The notes under the pieces are model-generated. The model saw only the letters and a list, made by a program, of their open reading frames with translations, was not told the origin of the DNA and did not search any database. Shown here piece by piece: positions 51,932 to 61,641 of a stretch of DNA of 64,000 nucleotides. Position 1 is the first letter of the stretch; the number at the start of each line of letters is the position of its first letter. This DNA comes from Rothia sp. (in: high G+C Gram-positive bacteria). GTDB lineage: Bacteria > Actinomycetota > Actinomycetes > Actinomycetales > Micrococcaceae. The stretch is from the NCBI RefSeq assembly GCF_030540545.1, contig NZ_JAUNVZ010000003.1, positions 1 through 64,000 on the forward strand, given 5' to 3'. Made by a program: the position numbers and the translations under genes.

Positions 51932-54259
51932 ATGAACTCTACGCTTGAGCCCAGAACCCGCGAACAGATTATGACCCGCATTGTCACCGACACGCAGATC
52001 AGTTTCCGTCGTGTCCGCGCCGCTCTGCGCCTGCTCGAGCAGGGCTACTCCGTGCCCTATATCGCCCACTACCTCAAGGCTGAAACCGGGGCTCTGCGCG
52101 ATGTGCAGTTGCGTGCTATCCAAAGCCTATACACCCGGCTGCTGCAGCTTGAAGAGCAGCGCCGCGCCACCCATATGGAGCTTTTGCGTGCCCTGAAAGA
52201 AGAGCGCCTGGATCCCCTCAGCTACGAGCAGCTGCGCGAGGCACTGGATGCTGCTCAGAGTCAGCGCGCCATCCGTGAGCTCTACGCACCCTATGAAGAA
52301 TCCGTGACCTCCCGCGCGCAATGGGCGCTCGCACTGGGGCTGGACGCCCTGGTGGAGGATCTGCTGGAGGTGCCCCTGGCGCAGGTGGGCGATATTGCCT
52401 CCTCCTATATCACCGGGGATGAAGAAATCCAGGAGCTGCGCTCCCTCGGATTGGACGCCATCACCAGCGTGGAGCAGGCTCTAGAGGGTGCCTACGCAAT
52501 TCTTGTCGAGCGCGCCCTGACCGACCCGCAGCTGGGCGATACTCTCTATCAGCAGCTGCGCGCCCGAGGTATGATTTTCGCCTCCCGAGCTGCAGAGTCT
52601 GAGGGACAGAAGACCCCGATTTCTGAGGAAGAATCCCAGAAATTCGCCGATTATTTTGATTTTAGCGAGAGCATTGCCGATATCCGCCCCCACCGTGTGC
52701 TGGCGCTAGCTCGCGGCGCAAGTGCCGGGGTGCTCAGCTGCCGGGTGGATGTTGCGCCCGCACAGCCCGAGAGCGAATATATTCAGGCTCGCGCACCCTA
52801 CGAGCGTGCCCTGGCGGCTGCCCTGCGTATTCCCGCCCAGGCGCTGAACACCGTTGAGGAGAGTACCACCGGTGGTGCCGATCAGCGCGTAATTGCCTGG
52901 CTGGCGGCAAGCGTGCGCTCCATCTGGGAGCAGAAGCTGCTGCCTCGTTTGCAGAACCGTATTTTTGAGAGCCTGCAGGATAGCGCTCGGGATGAAGCCG
53001 TGCAGATTTTTAGCGCCAATGTGCGCGATATGCTCCTGGCACCGGCAGCTGGCGAAGCGGTCACGATGGGCATTGCCCCCGGCTTTAAATCCGGTGCTAA
53101 GTGTGCCGTGGTTTCGGCTACCGGTCGCGTGCTGGAAAGCTTTGTCATTTTCCCCCTGGCGCCCCACTATGACCGCGCTGCCGCTATTGCCATGCTTTCC
53201 GGTGCCATAGCGCGCCATCAGGTGCAATTGCTGGCTCTTGGTAGCGGCTCGGCTGCCTCTGCCCCTATGCAGGCTCTGCTGCAGGATATGCTGGAGGGCT
53301 TGAACGGCGAGGCGCCGGCGATTGTACCGGTTTCCGAAGCCGGGGCTGCAGCCTACGCTACCTCAGCTCTGGGTGAGGCGGACTTCCCGGAGCTTGACCC
53401 GAGCCTGCGCGGCGCGGTCTCGATTGCCCGCCGCGTGCAGGATCCCCTGGCGGAGCTGGTGAAAATCGACCCGCAGATGCTTGGCGTTGGCCTATACCAG
53501 CACGATGTGAGCGCTGAGACTCTACGCGCTGCCCTGGCGGCAACGGTGCAGGATTGCGTGAACGCCGTGGGCGTGGATGCCAATACCGCCTCTGAGCAGC
53601 TGCTGGCGCAGGTTGCCGGTCTGGATGAAGACTCCGCCCGCGCCCTGGTTGCCTACCGTACCGAACACGGCCCCTTTATGAGCCGCGCTCAGATTGCTCA
53701 GGTGCCCGGTCTTGAACCGAAGATGTACCGTCAAGCAGCGGGCTTTATGCGCGTGTACTCTAATGAGCCCGGCGCGCACCGACTGGATGCCACCAGCATT
53801 CACCCCGAGCACTATGAACTGGCTCAGCAACTACAGGAAGAGACCCCCGATCTTAACGCTGAGCGTCTGCCCTCCATGCGCCGCGCCATGATTGAGGCCC
53901 AATACGGCCCCTATCTGCTGGGCGATATTCTCGGTGCCCTGCAGGCTCTGGAAGCCGGACAGCAGGATACCGTGCGCGCGCCCTTTAGCCCGCCCAAGCT
54001 CACCAGTACCATTAGCCGTTTTGAACAGCTGCGCGAGGGCATGATCCTGGAGGGCACCGTGACCAATGTGGCGTCCTTTGGCGCCTTTGTGGATGTTGGC
54101 ATCTCCCAGGATGGCCTGCTGCATATTTCGCAGATGAGCCGTTCCTTTGTCTCCAACCCGCACGATATTGTGCGCAGCGGCCAGCGCGTGCGCGTGCGCG
54201 TGGTCTCGGTGGATGCACGCCGCCGCCGAGTCTCCCTCTCCCTGCTACTGCAGGATTAA
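51932..54259 (+). CDS. tex: Tex-family RNA-binding transcription accessory protein
   Basis: A 775-residue Tex protein. It has the N-terminal helical part (RVRAALRLLEQGYSVPYIAHYLK), the YqgF-like domain (MGIAPGFKSGAKCAVVSATG), two helix-hairpin-helix modules (VNAVGVDANTASEQLLAQVAGL and FMSRAQIAQVPGL) and a C-terminal S1 domain (LEGTVTNVASFGAFVDVGISQDGLLHIS). The family binds nucleic acid and affects transcription and virulence-gene expression. It is slightly shorter than the usual 780-800 residues. Its stop is one base from the stop of the convergent SNF2 gene, with no terminator between. Confidence 0.95.
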   Translation: MNSTLEPRTREQIMTRIVTDTQISFRRVRAALRLLEQGYSVPYIAHYLKAETGALRDVQLRAIQSLYTRLLQLEEQRRATHMELLRALKEERLDPLSYEQLREALDAAQSQRAIRELYAPYEESVTSRAQWALALGLDALVEDLLEVPLAQVGDIASSYITGDEEIQELRSLGLDAITSVEQALEGAYAILVERALTDPQLGDTLYQQLRARGMIFASRAAESEGQKTPISEEESQKFADYFDFSESIADIRPHRVLALARGASAGVLSCRVDVAPAQPESEYIQARAPYERALAAALRIPAQALNTVEESTTGGADQRVIAWLAASVRSIWEQKLLPRLQNRIFESLQDSARDEAVQIFSANVRDMLLAPAAGEAVTMGIAPGFKSGAKCAVVSATGRVLESFVIFPLAPHYDRAAAIAMLSGAIARHQVQLLALGSGSAASAPMQALLQDMLEGLNGEAPAIVPVSEAGAAAYATSALGEADFPELDPSLRGAVSIARRVQDPLAELVKIDPQMLGVGLYQHDVSAETLRAALAATVQDCVNAVGVDANTASEQLLAQVAGLDEDSARALVAYRTEHGPFMSRAQIAQVPGLEPKMYRQAAGFMRVYSNEPGAHRLDATSIHPEHYELAQQLQEETPDLNAERLPSMRRAMIEAQYGPYLLGDILGALQALEAGQQDTVRAPFSPPKLTSTISRFEQLREGMILEGTVTNVASFGAFVDVGISQDGLLHISQMSRSFVSNPHDIVRSGQRVRVRVVSVDARRRRVSLSLLLQD

Positions 54260-54260
54260 G

Positions 54261-57200
54261 CTAGAGAGAGTCTTCCGTATCGGGACGGAAGAGCTCGCGC
54301 ACATCGGCAACGCCCAGGGCGGTGGAACCAAAGCTTTCATCGCCCACCAGGGCGTCAAAAAGCTGCGCCTTGGATTCCTTGAGCTCCATAACCTTCTCTT
54401 CAATGGTTCCGCGCGCCACCAGACGGTAAATATGCACCTCACGCTCCTGACCAATACGGTGAATGCGGTCCACCGCCTGCGCCTCCGCCGCGGGGTTCCA
54501 CCAGGGATCCATAATAAAGCAGTGGTCCGCCTCGGTCAGGTTCAGACCAAAGCCACCGGCCTTGAGCGAAATCAGGAAAATAGGTGCCGCTCCCTGGCGG
54601 AATTGATCAAGAACAGCCCCTCGATCGCGGGTGGAGCCATCCAGATAGAGATAGTCCAGAGAGTGAGCCTGCAGGGCGGCGGCAATACGCTTCAAAAAGC
54701 CGGTAAATTGGCTAAAAATCAGCACCTTAGAGCCGCTATGAATTAGAGCCGGTAGCTGCTGTAGCAGGTAGTCAATCTTAGCGCTCGACACGCCCTCATA
54801 GCGCTCCGGGTCAACCAGGGCTGCATCCAGAGCCAGACGGCGCAGCAGGGCCAGGGACTGGAAAATGGTAAAGCGGTGCTTATCAATATCCTCCAGTAGA
54901 CCCAGTACCTTCTGGCGCTCGCGCTGCAGGTGAGTGTCATAAATACGGCGATGCGTGGGCGCCAAATCCAGCACCACGCGCTCATCATTTTTCGCCGGGA
55001 GCTCCTGAACCACCTGCTCCTTGGTACGACGCAGCATCAGCGGGCGGATACGCCTCTTGAGACGCTCCAGCTCGGGGATCTGCTGCTCACCCTCAGCACG
55101 GGCAGCCTCAATGGCGCGCACATAAAGCTCTTTAAACGTACGCGCGGAGGGGAAAAGCCCGTCGGCAACCAGGGCACAGAGCGCCCAGAGTTCCATCAGA
55201 TTATTCTCAATGGGCGTGCCGGTCATGGCGAGCTTGAAGTCGGCGGGCACCTCGCGCGCCACTTTCCAGGCTCGAGTGGTGGCGTTTTTGACGAATTGAG
55301 CCTCATCGAGAATAAACGCGCCCCAGCTGCCGCCGGGAATATCCGGGTCAATAAATTCCTGCTCGTCCAGGCGCAGCAGAGCGTAACTGGTGATAACTAG
55401 CTGCGCGCCGGCAATACGGGACGCCACGCTATAACCACTCTTAGAGGAAGACTCGCTGAGCACCGCAACCTGAATATCGGGTAGGAAAGCCGCGGCTTCC
55501 GCCTGCCAATTGGCAACCACGGAGGTCGGGGCGACCACCAGGAAAGGGGAGAAAGGCATGGGTTCTTCGCCCGCAGCCGCACGCTGCTCATTGAGCGCCT
55601 CGTGGGTCTCTAGAGCGTGGGAGAGCAGAGCCATTGCCTGCACGGTTTTACCCAGACCCATATCGTCGGCAAGAATACCTCCCAGTCGGTGTTTATAGAG
55701 GAACGCCAGCCAATTGAGCCCCTCCTGCTGATAGGGACGTAAGGAAGCATGTAGAGCGCTACCGACAGAGGCTTCGGGTAAGATAGGCTCGTTTTCGCTG
55801 TGCGTATCGAGCAGGGTGCTCAGAGAGCGCACCTGCTCATCCCAGCGCGCTACGCTCTGCACCGAAGACGCCAGCTGCTCCAGCTCATTCCACAGGCTGG
55901 ATTGGTGGCGATTAATCTCCAGCTCATGGGAACGGTCATTGAGAGCCCTAGCTTCGCTCATGAGCGCTCGCAGGGCCGCAAATTCGGGGCGCAGCAGGGA
56001 GAAATAGGTGCCATTGCCCAGCAGCATACGGTCCTGCTGCTTATCCAGCGCCTCGAAGACTTGGGAGAAGGGAACATGCCAGTCGTTGACCTTCAGCGCA
56101 ATGCCCAGACCGAACCAGTCACGACGAGAGGTATCGGTGACTTGAATCTCGATGATCGTATTATCTACTTCGCGGAATGAGGGAACCTCACCGCGCAAAC
56201 GCACCTGAACCCCCGGAATACGGCGCAGAACCGGCAGCAGGCGCGAAAGAATCTCCATAGTCTCCCAGCCCTCGTAGCGGCTGGGCTCAAACCCGGAATC
56301 CATAAAGGAAAAAGGCGCGCGGGCAAGGCGCACGGCACGCATAACCTTCGCCTCATACCGGCTATCGCGCGGCACGGGAGTCTCCTCACCCGCATAGCCC
56401 ACCGCGGGCAGCACGCACATAGACGAGGCACTATCGCTTTCGGTGGGATCGGCAGGGTATTCCCACGCCCAGCTTAGGCGCGCATCGTGAGCAATCTGCT
56501 CATCAAAATCTATGCTCAGCACCAGCTGAGGCGGGCGCACGCTCGGCAGAGCCAGCGCAGGATCGGGGGTCAACGCCGGAATGGAACGCACCAGAGAGGG
56601 CAAGAATTCGCGCACAAAGCTGGGGCGCTCGGCAGCGGGAATCACCAGGGAATCCGTATTGACCAGGGAAGCGGCAATATCATCCAGAGGCTCGGTCAGG
56701 GGAATAAAGAGCAGATCTACACCCGCAGGAATATCCGGAAGCTGAGTGCTTAGCTGAGCTGCAGACTCTACAGACTCGGTGCCTGACGCAACCTTCGACT
56801 CAGCGGCGGGCTCAGCATCGAGAGTAAATTCAACCAGATGCGCTTGATCGGCAGCGCCTGCCTTGACGCTATTCCACAGGGCAGCAGAGGCAGCCTGCTC
56901 ATAGTCCTTCTGCGCCTGAGCACCCAGAGCAATAAAACCGGTGCGAGGCTGACCGACCGGGTGCGCCTCATGAGCGGGCACAATCAGTTGACGAACACGC
57001 TGGTTCTCGCGAGCCTCCCAACTCAAAGCCGCGTGCAGACTCAAATCCTCGGAATTCTCCCCGGAGGCAGAAAAGAGAGTGCGCATCTGTGCCGGCGGCA
57101 TGACGGCATAGGAAACCTCCCGCCCATCCAGCAGTAGGGGCAGATCAATAGAACGCGCTCGCTCCAATAACTCCCAGAGCAGAGCCGAGGAGGTCGAAGA

Positions 57201-58178
57201 GAGGGAAATCCAATACCTATGGGAGCTATAGGCCGATTGCCAGGGGCGCGCCAAGGAATAGAGCTCGGTGAAGAAACGATCATGCTCGGGGTATATACCG
57301 CTACGTGATACGGGGCTCACGCCGCTGAGGGCAAAATTCTCCCAGCTCAAGCCGCCCTTGACCCAGCGACCGGTATGAGAACGCTTAACCGGTCGCGCCA
57401 TGAGATTAATGACGGGCTTCTGACCGCTCATAGCTCGACCCATAGCGCGGGAGGTGGAAATATTCAGGCTCAAATCCAGGGCAGCGGGAACCAGAGCACC
57501 ATCGTGAATAGAGGCTAAGGGGCGAGCGGCAAGAATATGGGATAAATCCCTCTTCCACGCGCTCATACGGGAAGCAGACTGCTGTTCCCGCGCAGAAGGC
57601 GCCGAAGAAGCCAGGGGAGGCAGTGCCTCCAGATCCAGAGTGCCCTCTACCGCAGTTCCCCGTGCGTCCGCGCCAGATGCCGCGCCATATGCCGGAGCAG
57701 AGACCGGTGCAGAATCCCTGTATGTCTGAATATCTTCTTCAAGTTTGCGAGCGGTAGTCAGCCCCGCCAACTTGGGGTTGGCCAGCAGGGACTCAATCTC
57801 GGGGGCGTTACGCTGCCCGGCGCGGGTTGCCTTGGGCTCGGGTGCATTGGGGTCGGGAATATTGAGTGCTTTACGCGCTCGCGCTGCCTGCTCCACGGCG
57901 GTAACCACCAGCGCCACCGCATGCTTGCACACGGTGCGCACGGGGCAATCGCAGTTCACGCTCAGGGGGCGCTCCCCGCTACCAATACGCACGGTGCATT
58001 CATAGGGCACCGCCAGGGATCCGGCGACCTGTCCGCTCAGGGTTCGAGTCTTTTCATCGTAGCTATAGCGAACCACCGCACCTTCGCGTGCGTAGCGTTG
58101 GCCGCGCGTGTACACCGTATTGCCCACCTGGCGAATAATGGCGGCGGTGGTAATGGGAATCTGCGGGAAAGCACTCAT
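54261..58178 (-). CDS. SWIM zinc-finger SNF2-family helicase-like ATPase
   Basis: A 1305-residue DNA-translocase-like protein. A SWIM zinc finger lies at residues 76-86 (Cys76, Cys78, Cys84, His86 in CDCPVRTVCKH). A long central region of unknown fold follows. The SNF2 ATPase starts near residue 830: ILADDMGLGKTVQAMALL (motif I), LDEAQFVKN (DEAQ, motif II), MTGTPIENNLMELW (motif III), and GGFGLNLTEADHCFIMDPWWNP with RIHRIGQ (motifs V and VI). Bacterial SWIM-SNF2 proteins of this kind have no settled role. ATG 58178 is preceded by GATAAT six bases upstream, perhaps leaderless. Confidence 0.93.
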   Translation of the reverse strand: MSAFPQIPITTAAIIRQVGNTVYTRGQRYAREGAVVRYSYDEKTRTLSGQVAGSLAVPYECTVRIGSGERPLSVNCDCPVRTVCKHAVALVVTAVEQAARARKALNIPDPNAPEPKATRAGQRNAPEIESLLANPKLAGLTTARKLEEDIQTYRDSAPVSAPAYGAASGADARGTAVEGTLDLEALPPLASSAPSAREQQSASRMSAWKRDLSHILAARPLASIHDGALVPAALDLSLNISTSRAMGRAMSGQKPVINLMARPVKRSHTGRWVKGGLSWENFALSGVSPVSRSGIYPEHDRFFTELYSLARPWQSAYSSHRYWISLSSTSSALLWELLERARSIDLPLLLDGREVSYAVMPPAQMRTLFSASGENSEDLSLHAALSWEARENQRVRQLIVPAHEAHPVGQPRTGFIALGAQAQKDYEQAASAALWNSVKAGAADQAHLVEFTLDAEPAAESKVASGTESVESAAQLSTQLPDIPAGVDLLFIPLTEPLDDIAASLVNTDSLVIPAAERPSFVREFLPSLVRSIPALTPDPALALPSVRPPQLVLSIDFDEQIAHDARLSWAWEYPADPTESDSASSMCVLPAVGYAGEETPVPRDSRYEAKVMRAVRLARAPFSFMDSGFEPSRYEGWETMEILSRLLPVLRRIPGVQVRLRGEVPSFREVDNTIIEIQVTDTSRRDWFGLGIALKVNDWHVPFSQVFEALDKQQDRMLLGNGTYFSLLRPEFAALRALMSEARALNDRSHELEINRHQSSLWNELEQLASSVQSVARWDEQVRSLSTLLDTHSENEPILPEASVGSALHASLRPYQQEGLNWLAFLYKHRLGGILADDMGLGKTVQAMALLSHALETHEALNEQRAAAGEEPMPFSPFLVVAPTSVVANWQAEAAAFLPDIQVAVLSESSSKSGYSVASRIAGAQLVITSYALLRLDEQEFIDPDIPGGSWGAFILDEAQFVKNATTRAWKVAREVPADFKLAMTGTPIENNLMELWALCALVADGLFPSARTFKELYVRAIEAARAEGEQQIPELERLKRRIRPLMLRRTKEQVVQELPAKNDERVVLDLAPTHRRIYDTHLQRERQKVLGLLEDIDKHRFTIFQSLALLRRLALDAALVDPERYEGVSSAKIDYLLQQLPALIHSGSKVLIFSQFTGFLKRIAAALQAHSLDYLYLDGSTRDRGAVLDQFRQGAAPIFLISLKAGGFGLNLTEADHCFIMDPWWNPAAEAQAVDRIHRIGQEREVHIYRLVARGTIEEKVMELKESKAQLFDALVGDESFGSTALGVADVRELFRPDTEDSL

Positions 58179-58292
58179 GCCCCCATTATCTCAAGAGGCA
58201 CTCGGGCGCAGGACAGATCGGGTGCATATTCGAGCCCAGCGAAAGGGGCTGGGGGAGGTAAAAAAATATTTCGGAAATTTTTCGGGGCGGTG

Positions 58293-58322
58293 TTTACAAA
58301 GACAGAAAAGGTGTTGTAAGCT
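58293..58322 (+). promoter_or_regulatory. Promoter upstream of antitoxin-like gene
   Basis: TTTACA (58293-58298) and TAAGCT (58317-58322) have an 18-base spacer. The surrounding gene-free stretch 58179-58492 is AT-rich, with no other recognisable feature. Confidence 0.4.
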
Positions 58323-58492
58323 GTACTCAGCTTCAAGAATTTCGACTGATAAGCTCCGACTATGGTCGAATGCCAACCCCATGTTCACGGGTGGCTCGGA
58401 TGACGAAGCGGTTTGTATTCGCCGCCCACGCGCGGTAACCGGTACAGGCAAGAGCAACGCGAAAGGAACGCGCATTTAGCGCAGGTTGTCAC

Positions 58493-58717
58493 ATGTACAA
58501 CAGCTCTGCAACTGAAGCAGTCACTCTCAACCCCTCCCGTACTTTCCAGGAAAGCCTGCGTGCAGCATCCGTGCCCGCACGCAATGGCTACACCGCGGTG
58601 AGCATTCAGGATTACGAACGTATTTCTTCCCGTCGCGATGAATTTCTGAACTTCCTGCTGCTGCCCAACCCCGAGGGCATTCCCGCTATTGAATACGCGG
58701 GTCTGCGCGTGGCATAG
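58493..58717 (+). CDS. Small antitoxin-like protein
   Basis: A 74-residue soluble protein. The pattern of Ser/Ala helices followed by GYTAVSIQDYERISSRRDEFLNFLL resembles Phd/YefM-type antitoxins, which bind DNA with the N-terminal part and the toxin with a C-terminal helix. The match is by pattern only. A PIN-domain gene lies 180 bases downstream, but an intrinsic terminator separates them. AGG lies nine bases before ATG, so the ribosome site is weak. Confidence 0.6.
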   Translation: MYNSSATEAVTLNPSRTFQESLRAASVPARNGYTAVSIQDYERISSRRDEFLNFLLLPNPEGIPAIEYAGLRVA

Positions 58718-58734
58718 CCCAAAAGATTCTCTAC

Positions 58735-58774
58735 CGTCCCCTTCACGCCTGAACACCGTGGAGGGGACGTTTTT
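58735..58774 (+). terminator. Terminator between antitoxin-like and PIN genes
   Basis: CGTCCCCTTCACG pairs with CGTGGAGGGGACG (one mismatch), followed by TTTTTG. Confidence 0.85.
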
Positions 58775-58884
58775 GTATCTGCGGGTGTTCTCTGTAAGTA
58801 GGGGAGAGAGCCTATTGAACGAGGGCAGAAGTGCTGACCATGAAATATTTCGCCTGCGGCTACACTGCACGCTCTAAGATTCGG

Positions 58885-58899
58885 TAGCATAGAAGAATG
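58885..58899 (+). promoter_or_regulatory. Leaderless promoter: TAGCAT, 6 nt, ATG
   Basis: TAGCAT (58885-58890), AGAAGA, ATG 58897. AGAAG could also be a ribosome site, but the hexamer spacing equals that of the other leaderless starts. Confidence 0.5.
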
Positions 58900-59331
58900 A
58901 ACTTTTCTGGTATGCTCCTCGACTCGGATGTGCTGGCTGAAATTCGTAAGGCCACCCCCGACCCTAAAGTGGTCGCCTTTTTACGTCGACGAGCATACCG
59001 CCATATGTACATTTCCGTGCTGAGCGTGGGTGAGCTCAAGGGGCTCTACCCCTATCCGGAGACCGAACGCTGGATTGCAGAGCTGCTGGAACGCTTTGAT
59101 GATCATGTGATTGATATTGATGCGCGCGTGAGCCTGCAATGGGCTGGACGTAATGCTGCCCCCGGATCCGTGGGTGCTGGGCGTGTGGATGCGGCGCCCC
59201 TGCCCACCGCGGCTCTTGAGGGTCTGATCTGTGCCAGTGCGATGGTGCACCAGCTGGAGATTGTCTCCTCTAAGGCGGATATTTATCGTGCCTGGGGTGC
59301 TACGGCGTCCAATCCCTGGGTTGAGGATTAA
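58897..59331 (+). CDS. PIN-domain protein (VapC-like toxin candidate)
   Basis: A 144-residue PIN-fold protein. The first acidic site is LLDSDVLAEIRK (Asp near residue 8-10), the second ISVLSVGELKGL (Glu). At the third, where active VapC proteins have Asp in a xDxxIAA context, this protein reads ALEGLICASAM, with Glu instead. The C-terminal acidic residue may be Asp in SSKADIY. It may be an altered or inactive RNase. It lies downstream of the antitoxin-like gene but has its own start signals. No known VapB partner is adjacent other than that small protein. Confidence 0.75.
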   Translation: MNFSGMLLDSDVLAEIRKATPDPKVVAFLRRRAYRHMYISVLSVGELKGLYPYPETERWIAELLERFDDHVIDIDARVSLQWAGRNAAPGSVGAGRVDAAPLPTAALEGLICASAMVHQLEIVSSKADIYRAWGATASNPWVED

Positions 59332-59485
59332 ATCGCCGTACACTACGTGCGAGCCCGGTAGCTTACCGGGCTCTTTCTATGAGGGAACCATCTCTTCTCA
59401 CTCACAATCCAAGTCTATATAGCCTGCTATCTATATGCGCCGTGCGCTAGGTAAACCGCTTATTTCATGGCATGATGGAAAGATA

Positions 59486-61573
59486 ATGAAAAGCAGCATT
59501 TCTGAACCCCGCACTCTACGGCGTATGCCCCTGTGGCTTCAGGGCGCCCTCAATCTTTCATTGACCGCCCTCGCCTCCGCCCTGGCAATTCTTGCTATCC
59601 TGACGGCAATCTGGGCAAGCAATGGTTTTGAAACCATGAGCCTAACGCCGCTGGTACGCATGACCGGCCATTTCTGGCTGCTCATTCACGGAGTGCCGCT
59701 GAACCTTAGCCAAGTCTTTGGCGCTGGGGCTCCCGAAGCGACCCTGACTCTCATTCCCCTTGGCCTGAGCGTCATTCCGCTGCTGCTTTGCTTTGGTGCG
59801 GGCCGACGCCTGGCGCGCGCCTCCTATGAAGGCGAATTCTTTGTGCCCGTACTCAGCGGGTCCATTGCCTACGGCATTTTTAGCTCCGCGCTCTATGCCC
59901 TGAGCGCCGATTCTTCCTCCCCCCTGGCAATTCTGGGTGCTGCTTTTATTCCCCAGGTCATTGTCTGGTTAGGTGTTGTGCTGGGCGGTTTCTACGAGTC
60001 CCGATCCCTGGCACGTATGGTCGGCGTGGATACCGCCGAGCAGATTTCCCATATGAGCCAGTACTCTCGCTGGGCGGGATCCTATGTTTGGGCGGTAGTG
60101 CGCGCTGCCTTTGTTGCCTGCCTAGCGTTGGTTGTTACCGGTTCCCTGGTGCTGGGTATTGCTATTACCACCCACTGGGCGCAGATTGTGACCGTTTATC
60201 AGGAACTGAATGCGGGACCGGTGGGCGATAGCGCCCTGAGCGTGCTGCAGCTAGGCTTTATCCCCAATATGGTTATCTACGCCATGAGCTGGTCCACCGG
60301 CGCCGGCTTCTTCTTTGGTACCGGCACCCACGTGGGCCTGGAATCAACCGTCATGGGCTCCGTGCCCATGCTGCCCATTACCGCAGCTATTCCGGCATCC
60401 CTGGGCCCCTGGGGGTACACGGGTCTGCTGGCATCGGTGGGCGCGGGCGTATGCGCGGGCATTTGGTTTCTGCGCGAAGGCGAGGATCACCTCGAAGAGT
60501 GGCTGTGGGTCAAGACCCGCATGCGCTTTATCTCCTACCCCGTGGCGGCTCTGGGTACCGGCCTGCTGGTGGGCGCTCTGAGCGCTGTGGTGATGGCGGC
60601 TCTGGGCTGGGCTGCCTCCGGTTCGTTGGGTCTGGGTCATTTCACGCAGATCGGTGTGGGTCCGGCTGATTTTGCCCTGGGCGCTTTTGTGACCCTGGGG
60701 GCAGGCACTGCCCTGGGTAATATGCTTGCGCGCGTGGTCATTCATGACGAGAGCCGTTCCCTGCCGCGCTTTGCTCGTGAACCCGAGCTCAGTAGTGATG
60801 CTGAGGTGAACCGCGCAGCTAAGACTCAAGAGAAGAGCGCAGAAGAGAGTGCGGATGCATCGCAGCAGAGCGAGGGGTCGGTGCGCGCTAAGCGTTCTTT
60901 GCGCGGTCTTAAGCTTTCCCGTCGTGCTTCTGACACTGAGGAAGTCACTGCCTCTGAGATCTCTAGCGAGATTGCTGAAACCGAAACCAGCGCTGAAATC
61001 GTAGCGGAAGAGCCCGTTGAAGAGAGCGCACCTGCTCCCCGCCGCCGTAGGGATCCTCTGCTATCTATGAGCCGTATCTTTGCTCCCGCGCGCACTCGAA
61101 CTGAGAGCGACGCTAATATCTCGGTTGAAGAGTCCGAAGAGATTATGAGTGTTAGCTCCGTGGATGAGAGCCTGCTGGAGCCGGTGTCTGAGCAGGATAG
61201 CGCAGAAATTCAGGCGCTCAATGAGCAGTTGCACTCGGAGTATTCTGCTGAGTCTATGGGTGCTGACTCTATCGGTGCTGAATCCGCCGACACCGAATCT
61301 GCCGATAATTCTGCCGGGGAGATTGTTGCACCGGCTCATACCGAATCTGACATTGAGGACGCTTCGGAGGGTGCTCTGGAACCTGAAGAGCACGCTTCCG
61401 AAAACTCCGACTCTGAGCATCAGGAAGAATCTGAGGCCCCGGCAGAGGACTCTGAGGACAGCTCCAATACTTCCGATACTCGGCAAGAGCCCGAAGAGTA
61501 TCCGGTGATTACTCGCCGTCGCCGCCGTCCCGTGGGCACCCTACCCCGAGATCTGAAGTGGCCAACCTTCTAA
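59486..61573 (+). CDS. DUF6350 multi-spanning membrane protein with acidic tail
   Basis: A 695-residue protein. Residues about 20-410 hold nine or ten membrane helices with conserved actinobacterial DUF6350 features (VRMTGHFWLLIHGVPLNL, WSTGAGFFFGTGTHVGLESTVMGSVPMLPI). Residues 430-680 form a long cytoplasmic tail, overwhelmingly Glu, Ser, Ala and Asp, broken by basic patches such as KAKRSLRGLKLSRRASDT and ending RRRRRPVGTLPRD. The position upstream of purN-purH is conserved across actinobacteria. The family is sometimes called PerM-like and linked to cell division, but that is not established here. ATG 59486 has GGAAAG upstream. Confidence 0.85.
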   Translation: MKSSISEPRTLRRMPLWLQGALNLSLTALASALAILAILTAIWASNGFETMSLTPLVRMTGHFWLLIHGVPLNLSQVFGAGAPEATLTLIPLGLSVIPLLLCFGAGRRLARASYEGEFFVPVLSGSIAYGIFSSALYALSADSSSPLAILGAAFIPQVIVWLGVVLGGFYESRSLARMVGVDTAEQISHMSQYSRWAGSYVWAVVRAAFVACLALVVTGSLVLGIAITTHWAQIVTVYQELNAGPVGDSALSVLQLGFIPNMVIYAMSWSTGAGFFFGTGTHVGLESTVMGSVPMLPITAAIPASLGPWGYTGLLASVGAGVCAGIWFLREGEDHLEEWLWVKTRMRFISYPVAALGTGLLVGALSAVVMAALGWAASGSLGLGHFTQIGVGPADFALGAFVTLGAGTALGNMLARVVIHDESRSLPRFAREPELSSDAEVNRAAKTQEKSAEESADASQQSEGSVRAKRSLRGLKLSRRASDTEEVTASEISSEIAETETSAEIVAEEPVEESAPAPRRRRDPLLSMSRIFAPARTRTESDANISVEESEEIMSVSSVDESLLEPVSEQDSAEIQALNEQLHSEYSAESMGADSIGAESADTESADNSAGEIVAPAHTESDIEDASEGALEPEEHASENSDSEHQEESEAPAEDSEDSSNTSDTRQEPEEYPVITRRRRRPVGTLPRDLKWPTF

Positions 61574-61584
61574 ACATGACATAA

Positions 61585-61629
61585 AGAGCGTGCGTCGCGT
61601 ACCCGACAAAGGTACGCGGCGCACGCTCT
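61585..61629. terminator. Bidirectional terminator
   Basis: AGAGCGTGCGTCGCGTACC pairs with GGTACGCGGCGCACGCTCT (one mismatch) around a 7-base loop, between convergent genes. Confidence 0.85.
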
Positions 61630-61641
61630 ATAGTCTAAGAA

